Shown piece by piece: positions 40,457-44,177 of a DNA stretch of 44,177 nucleotides (position 1 is the stretch's first letter; each line of letters starts with the position of its first letter). The position numbers and the translations under genes were made by a program. Location: assembly GCA_964448395.1 (NCBI GenBank), contig CAYUWM010000006.1, positions 1-44,177 on the forward strand, read 5' to 3'. This DNA is from CAYUWM01 sp964448395 (lineage in GTDB: Bacteria; Chloroflexota; Dehalococcoidia; E44-bin15). Under the pieces are notes generated by a model. The model was not told the origin of the DNA. It did no database searches and was given only the letters and a program-made list of their open reading frames with translations.

Positions 40457-41458
40457 CTATACTGTGCCGAATCTGATCAGCTTTTCGTACTCGATCACGC
40501 CGCTCATCGCCGAATTATCGATTGCGATGCCGGCTTCAACAGCGGCGGCCACCGGATTGAGGCCACCCAGCAGTATGACACCTATCTTGTTCAGCTCCAC
40601 CGGGATCTCACATACCGGCTGGCTAGTATCCCCCGTCACCAGCAACCCGCCAATCCCGGCCTCCTTCAAACCGGAGAATACCCCCTCGGCAACTGGCCGG
40701 CATATGGCCGGTATCTCACGGAAATTGGCCAGCACCTTGCCATCCCCCCTGGCAACCGCCTTGGCCACGCTGGTCATCCTGCTGCTGATGAATATCGTTG
40801 AGGGGTCGAGAGAGGAGCCGCTGTATTGTATCAACTCTACGAACCTATAAGGTTGATGATCCCTTATCTGCAGCAGCCCACCGAATCTGGAATCCATGGG
40901 GATGCCCGCCTTTAGCAGCGCCCCGTTGATCACCAGGCTGCACACGGAGGCGAAACCGACCTTCCCCTCTGGCACGTACGAGCCGGCCAACCGCTCGCCC
41001 TCATCGGCCACCGTCACCAGGTCGCTGACACACAACCCTGCATCAAAGGCACCCCTCATCTCCTCCCATGCCCGCTTGAACTGCAGCCTGGGGATAAACG
41101 AGACGTTCACCGGGACCTGACCGCGGCGCTGCTCCCAGTCGAAGGTGGTCTGTACCGCCAGCAGCTCGATCTTGCTGATGACGAAGCCCACCTTGTCGCC
41201 GACCAGCGCGCTATCCAGCTCCTCGACCCCCCGCCCGGTGATCACCCTGCCGTCCCTGCCGATCAACCGGGTGAGTCCCCTCTCGTCCATCAGCTTCAAA
41301 TGGTAGCGCACCGCGCGCTCACCGAGCAGGATGCCGTAATCCTCCAAGCGCTGGGCGATAACCCTGGCGCCAAGCGGGTCCATGGACTCGCTCACGATCC
41401 GCAGTATGATAACCTGTTTCCGCTCTATATCGTGTCGGTCCGATCCTAGCACCTTCAT
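40457..41458 (-). CDS. NrpR-type nitrogen regulator (DUF128)
   Basis: A 333-aa protein with an N-terminal winged helix (RKQVIILRIVSESMDPLGARVIAQRL continuing to ERAVRYHLKLMDERGLT) followed by one NrpR/DUF128 domain. In methanogens NrpR represses glnA and nif genes and is released by 2-oxoglutarate. Archaeal NrpR often has two such domains, or they are split; here there is one. Its position between hisF and a glutamate synthase-like gene, next to glnA, strongly suggests nitrogen control. ATG 41458 lies only 4 bases from a GAGG, so the start is slightly uncertain. Confidence 0.88.
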   Translation of the reverse strand: MKVLGSDRHDIERKQVIILRIVSESMDPLGARVIAQRLEDYGILLGERAVRYHLKLMDERGLTRLIGRDGRVITGRGVEELDSALVGDKVGFVISKIELLAVQTTFDWEQRRGQVPVNVSFIPRLQFKRAWEEMRGAFDAGLCVSDLVTVADEGERLAGSYVPEGKVGFASVCSLVINGALLKAGIPMDSRFGGLLQIRDHQPYRFVELIQYSGSSLDPSTIFISSRMTSVAKAVARGDGKVLANFREIPAICRPVAEGVFSGLKEAGIGGLLVTGDTSQPVCEIPVELNKIGVILLGGLNPVAAAVEAGIAIDNSAMSGVIEYEKLIRFGTV

Positions 41459-41476
41459 CCTCCCTCGATACCCGGT

Positions 41477-42247
41477 TTACAGCCTGACCGCTATCCCTTT
41501 ATCCTTGAGATACCTCTTGGCCTCGGGTATCGATATCTCCCCGAAATGGAACACCGAGGCGCAGAGCACGGCGGAGGCCTTCCCCTTTACCACCGCCTCA
41601 TACAGGTGCTCCAGCGTGCCGGCGCCGCCCGAAGCGGTTACCGGTATGCTTACCGCTTCCGCCACCGCGGCGGTCATCTCCAAATCATATCCCTCCTTGG
41701 TGCCGTCGGCGTCCTTGCTGGTGAGCAGTATCTCCCCCGCGCCCAGCTTTTCGACCTGCTTCGCCCACTCCACGATATCCAGCCCCGTCCCCTCATTGCC
41801 GCTCTTTACCACCACCTCCAGGCGGGGCAGGCTGCCGCCGGGAGGATTCTTCCTGCCATCGATGGCCACGACGAGCTTCCCTTTTCCGAATTCAGCGACG
41901 GCATCCTTTATAAGCTGGGGCGTCTTAACGGCGGCGGTATTTATCGAGACCTTGTCCACCCCCATATCGAACAGCTCTCGCATGTCATCGAGACTGCCGA
42001 TGCCGCCGCCCACGGCGAAAGGTACGGTTACTACATCACAGACCCTCTTGACCCATTCCAGCCGTGTCTTCCTGTTCTCCACGGTGGCGAAGATATCGAG
42101 GAACACCAGTTCGTCCGCACCCTCCCTGCAGTACGCCTGCGCCGCCTCCACCGGGTCACGCGCATCCCTCAAATCCACGAACTTGACCCCTTTGACCACA
42201 CGACCTTCCCTGATATCGAGGCAGGGGATGACCTTGACTTCATTCAT
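41477..42247 (-). CDS. hisF: Imidazole glycerol phosphate synthase cyclase subunit
   Basis: A 256-aa HisF. The (beta/alpha)8 start VIPCLDIREGRVVKG has the catalytic Asp11, and the second Asp lies in VVAIDGRK. It makes IGP and AICAR using ammonia channelled from HisH, which is not in this window. ATG 42247 has GGAGG seven bases upstream. It is first in an operon with the NrpR-like and glutamate synthase-like genes, an unusual place away from other his genes. Confidence 0.97.
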   Translation of the reverse strand: MNEVKVIPCLDIREGRVVKGVKFVDLRDARDPVEAAQAYCREGADELVFLDIFATVENRKTRLEWVKRVCDVVTVPFAVGGGIGSLDDMRELFDMGVDKVSINTAAVKTPQLIKDAVAEFGKGKLVVAIDGRKNPPGGSLPRLEVVVKSGNEGTGLDIVEWAKQVEKLGAGEILLTSKDADGTKEGYDLEMTAAVAEAVSIPVTASGGAGTLEHLYEAVVKGKASAVLCASVFHFGEISIPEAKRYLKDKGIAVRL

Positions 42248-42278
42248 AAATAAACCTCCAAAAGGATTTATTCAGACT

Positions 42279-42330
42279 AACGGCAATAGGTTACCGTTTG
42301 CTATTATAGCATGGATTTGGGGGTTGTCAA
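42279..42330 (-). promoter_or_regulatory. Near-perfect sigma70 promoter of hisF-nrpR-gltB-like, with inverted repeat
   Basis: On the minus strand TTGACA (plus 42325-42330), a 16-base spacer and TATAAT (plus 42303-42308). An inverted repeat AACGG-N10-CCGTT (42279-42298) covers the expected start and could be an operator. Confidence 0.8.
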
Positions 42331-42375
42331 GGGGTTTTGGGAAGCAATTTTAGAAATTAACGTGAGGAGCCACGG

Positions 42376-43497
42376 CTACGGCGTGACAGTTATCAAATCG
42401 TTGGTCCATGTAGCGTTGATGAGGCCGCCCCACATGTCCCGCAGCCAGCACTGCGATATGTTGAACCCGATGGAGCTGTTCTCCCCCGCCGAGCCGTTGA
42501 TGTGGAAGTGTATCTGAGACAGGTAGCCCGCACCGTCGACCCCCGGGTTGCCGTCAACGCTGCAGTTCACCCGCAACGTGCCCGGGCCACCCGGCAGGTT
42601 CCAGTCGGTTACATTCACCGGGTAGAAGTCAGCCGATATACCTGGGTCTATCTCCAGCAGCCTTCCATTGGTAATACCTTCCAAATCGAGCACGCTTTCG
42701 TTATAGATGACCTCGTAGCTGGCGGAGCTGAAGTTCTCCACGTAGGTGATGAAAACAGTGGCTTCGAAATGGGTGCAATAAGGCAAGCTGTCGGGGGCCT
42801 CTATATGCACGTGGTGCCACGGCCATATCTCCAGTATCATGTACTCTATCGTGCCGAGGTCGCTGGTATTCACCGTGCCGTCCTGATTGGCATCAGAGCA
42901 TGGCGTTTGAGCATCCCACGTCAGTATAATCCTCTCCGTCTTGGTGATATCGGCTGCATTTATCTCCCCGTCACCGTTGGCATCTCCCGGGATGCATGAA
43001 GGCGTTGCGCTCGGCGTGGGCGTCGAGCCGATAGTACTGGTTGCCGTTGCCGATGCGGTCGCTGTAGCGGTGGCAGTAAGCGTTGCCATCGATGAAGGCG
43101 TTGGCGTGGGAGAAGGCGACGCGCTGGCGGTTGCCGTAGGCGTGGCTGTAGCCGTAGATGTGCCGGTAGCAGTCGGCGACGACGTAGCCGTTGACGTGCT
43201 TGTAGACGTGACAGTAGCGGTACTGGTGGAGGTGGAAGTGGAAGTAGCGGTGGAAGTAGCGCTGGCGGTGGCGGTACTTGTCGACGTAGTAGTAGCGGTA
43301 GGCGATGATGTAGCCGTTGATGTGCTCGTAGATGTGGAAGTGCTCGTAGCGGTGGCTGTAGCCGTGGATGTCGCCGTCGCCGTCGCCGATCCTGTCGGTG
43401 TTGGCCCAACGCTCGAAGAGCATGTGGCAGTCGGTGTAACCGTAGCCGTGGTGGTAGCCGTAACCGTTGCTGTTGCTGTTGGCGTCGCCGACGCCAT
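42376..43497 (-). CDS. Dockerin and cohesin-like domains after a long Thr/Ala/Ser linker (C-terminal part of an interrupted gene)
   Basis: A 373-aa frame. Residues 1-165 are a low-complexity Thr/Ala/Ser/Pro linker. Then comes a type I dockerin with two calcium loops (GDANGDGEINAADI and SDANQDGTVNTSDL), and a final cohesin-like beta-sandwich (about residues 230-373). It is in the same frame as the upstream ORF 43510-44177, with only a TGA and four codons between, so both were or are one secreted surface protein. A start at the ATG 43497 inside the linker has no ribosome site and is doubtful. Such proteins help build surface or cellulosome-like assemblies; that role is only suggested here. Confidence 0.75.
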   Translation of the reverse strand: MASATPTATATVTATTTATVTPTATCSSSVGPTPTGSATATATSTATATATSTSTSTSTSTATSSPTATTTSTSTATASATSTATSTSTSTSTATVTSTSTSTATSSPTATGTSTATATPTATASASPSPTPTPSSMATLTATATATASATATSTIGSTPTPSATPSCIPGDANGDGEINAADITKTERIILTWDAQTPCSDANQDGTVNTSDLGTIEYMILEIWPWHHVHIEAPDSLPYCTHFEATVFITYVENFSSASYEVIYNESVLDLEGITNGRLLEIDPGISADFYPVNVTDWNLPGGPGTLRVNCSVDGNPGVDGAGYLSQIHFHINGSAGENSSIGFNISQCWLRDMWGGLINATWTNDLITVTP

Positions 43498-43509
43498 AGG
43501 GGTGGGACT
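42997..43509 (-). repeat. Low-complexity Thr/Ala/Ser/Pro linker repeat
   Basis: About 500 bases of near-repetitive GTAGCCGT/GTGGCGGT-like units encode mostly Thr-Ala and Thr-Ser pairs. It is a flexible extracellular linker and a likely place for replication slippage or assembly error. Confidence 0.85.
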
Positions 43510-43512
43510 TCA
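43510..43512 (-). other. In-frame TGA interrupting the cohesin/dockerin protein
   Basis: Codons before the TGA read Pro-Cys-Pro-Thr and after it Ser-Pro-Thr-Pro-Met-Ala, a smooth linker on both sides. A single C-to-T change (CGA to TGA) would explain it. It may be a true nonsense mutation, an assembly error or a recoded stop. Confidence 0.75.
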
Positions 43513-44177
43513 GGTTGGACAGGGGATATGTACAGAGTCATCCAGCCAGGTTGCGTTTATCTCCACCGAATCATTGTCATAGAGCACACGCTCCCCGGTG
43601 AAACTCAAGCTGGCATTGCCGCAATTGTAGCAGTCCACGTCAAAGTCTATAACAGCCAGCGTGCCCGCGCCGGAGGCGCCACCCACACCGCCAACATTAT
43701 TGATAACCCTGATGGTTCCCTGCTCACCCGCCGGTATGAACCCCCAATCAGAAACGGGAATGATGGTTGCACCGATGGAGCCGTTATGAACGGCGGTGAC
43801 GTTGAGCAGCGCGGGGTCATAGGTAATATCGTAGTTAGCCGAGTCGAATCCGGTCACCTGGCTGATGTTCACTGTGGCAGAGAAGTTGGAGCAGCGGCCG
43901 GCGTTGAGAGGCGCCTCGATCCAGACCTGCGCTGTCTGCGTCGGCGTTGGCGTTGGGACTGTCGTCAGAGAGGCCGTAGCTGTAGCAGTGGAAGTGGCGG
44001 TGGTTGTGGGCGTCAGCGTAGGCGTTTGCGACGGCGTGGAGGTAGGCGCTCCGCCTCCACCCACCAGCACCGACGTGTTGTACCAGCTAACCTCCCTATC
44101 GTCATACAGGTACTCCCCATCGGCGTACCCCACTATCATCATCGTCGGCCGGAACAGGATGTCCGTGATGCCGGTGT
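43510..44177 (-). CDS. Cohesin-like domain protein, N-terminal part of the interrupted surface protein (5' end outside the window)
   Basis: The frame is open to the window edge, so the true start is not seen. About 222 codons are visible: an initial segment ending VSWYNTSVLVGGGG, like the end of a beta-propeller or LVIVD-repeat region; a short Pro/Thr/Ser linker; then a cohesin-like sandwich (VWIEAPLNAGRCSNFSATVNISQV onward, in two pieces). It ends with PCPT and TGA 43510-43512. The same frame goes on after the TGA as a Thr/Ala linker and dockerin. Confidence 0.7.
   Translation of the reverse strand, partial: TGITDILFRPTMMIVGYADGEYLYDDREVSWYNTSVLVGGGGAPTSTPSQTPTLTPTTTATSTATATASLTTVPTPTPTQTAQVWIEAPLNAGRCSNFSATVNISQVTGFDSANYDITYDPALLNVTAVHNGSIGATIIPVSDWGFIPAGEQGTIRVINNVGGVGGASGAGTLAVIDFDVDCYNCGNASLSFTGERVLYDNDSVEINATWLDDSVHIPCPT
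43933..44046 (-). repeat. Second, shorter Pro/Thr/Ala linker
   Basis: About 38 codons rich in Thr, Pro and Ala lie between the N-terminal segment and the first cohesin-like domain, of the same type as the longer linker downstream. Confidence 0.75.

Noticed and set aside
42997..43509. CRISPR array or satellite DNA
   Set aside because: The repeats are short, imperfect and keep one reading frame encoding Thr/Ala/Ser/Pro, so they are a protein linker.

Overview
The window looks like a chromosomal segment of an uncultured anaerobic bacterium, most likely Chloroflexota of the Dehalococcoidia type. This is inferred from gene content alone: corrinoid methyltransferases, an NrpR-type nitrogen regulator, stand-alone CrtI-like flavoproteins, cohesin/dockerin proteins with Thr/Ala/Ser linkers, and a large anaerobe-type oxygen-defence set. 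Genes are tightly packed, GTG and TTG starts are common and all three stop codons are used. No tRNA, rRNA or CRISPR array was recognised.

Left part (1-10.6 kb): the tail of an unidentified gene, then a plus-strand operon with three CrtI-like FAD oxidoreductases around a two-subunit 3-oxoacid CoA-transferase, closed by a terminator. Next come rarA, and on the minus strand a lone cyclic-nucleotide-binding domain and an alpha/beta hydrolase followed by a 4-hydroxybutyryl-CoA dehydratase-like flavoprotein that keeps all four Fe-S ligands.

10.6-18.1 kb: a 621-bp non-coding region with a promoter, a palindrome and a structured stretch resembling a group II intron remnant, then a corrinoid methyl-transfer operon: MetH-type activation domain, MttB-like methyltransferase, methyl-THF methyltransferase, second MttB-like protein, corrinoid protein, and an asparagine-synthetase-like protein lacking the glutaminase cysteine.

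18.1-24.7 kb: a 1310-aa multi-PAS/GAF/GGDEF/HD-GYP protein, a fourth CrtI-like flavoprotein and a UROD/MetE-like protein. 24.8-29.8 kb: an oxygen and redox defence island (flavodoxin-like protein, small ferritin-like protein, superoxide dismutase, flavin reductase, rubredoxin, Cys-rich protein, flavodiiron protein, rubrerythrin-like protein). 30-35.5 kb: acetyl-CoA synthetase-like ligase, a Crp-type regulator, ferredoxin, a cytochrome b/ferredoxin fusion, a small Cys/His protein, a dnaK relic, a glutaredoxin-PDZ fusion and a MarR regulator.

The most informative regulatory signal is a Crp-type site (TGNGA-N6-TCNCA) found four times, each 21-22 bases before a -10 hexamer, which puts the dyad at about -41.5. 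One copy lies just downstream of the Crp-type gene. The sites precede the flavodoxin-like protein that heads the redox island, the ferredoxin, the cytochrome fusion and the Cys/His protein, suggesting a local redox regulon.

Right part (35.5-44.2 kb, minus strand): hisF-nrpR-glutamate synthase-like from a near-perfect sigma70 promoter, a terminator, then glnA-nadE with candidate operators, forming a nitrogen-assimilation block. At the edge is a cohesin/dockerin-type surface protein whose frame is broken by one in-frame TGA.
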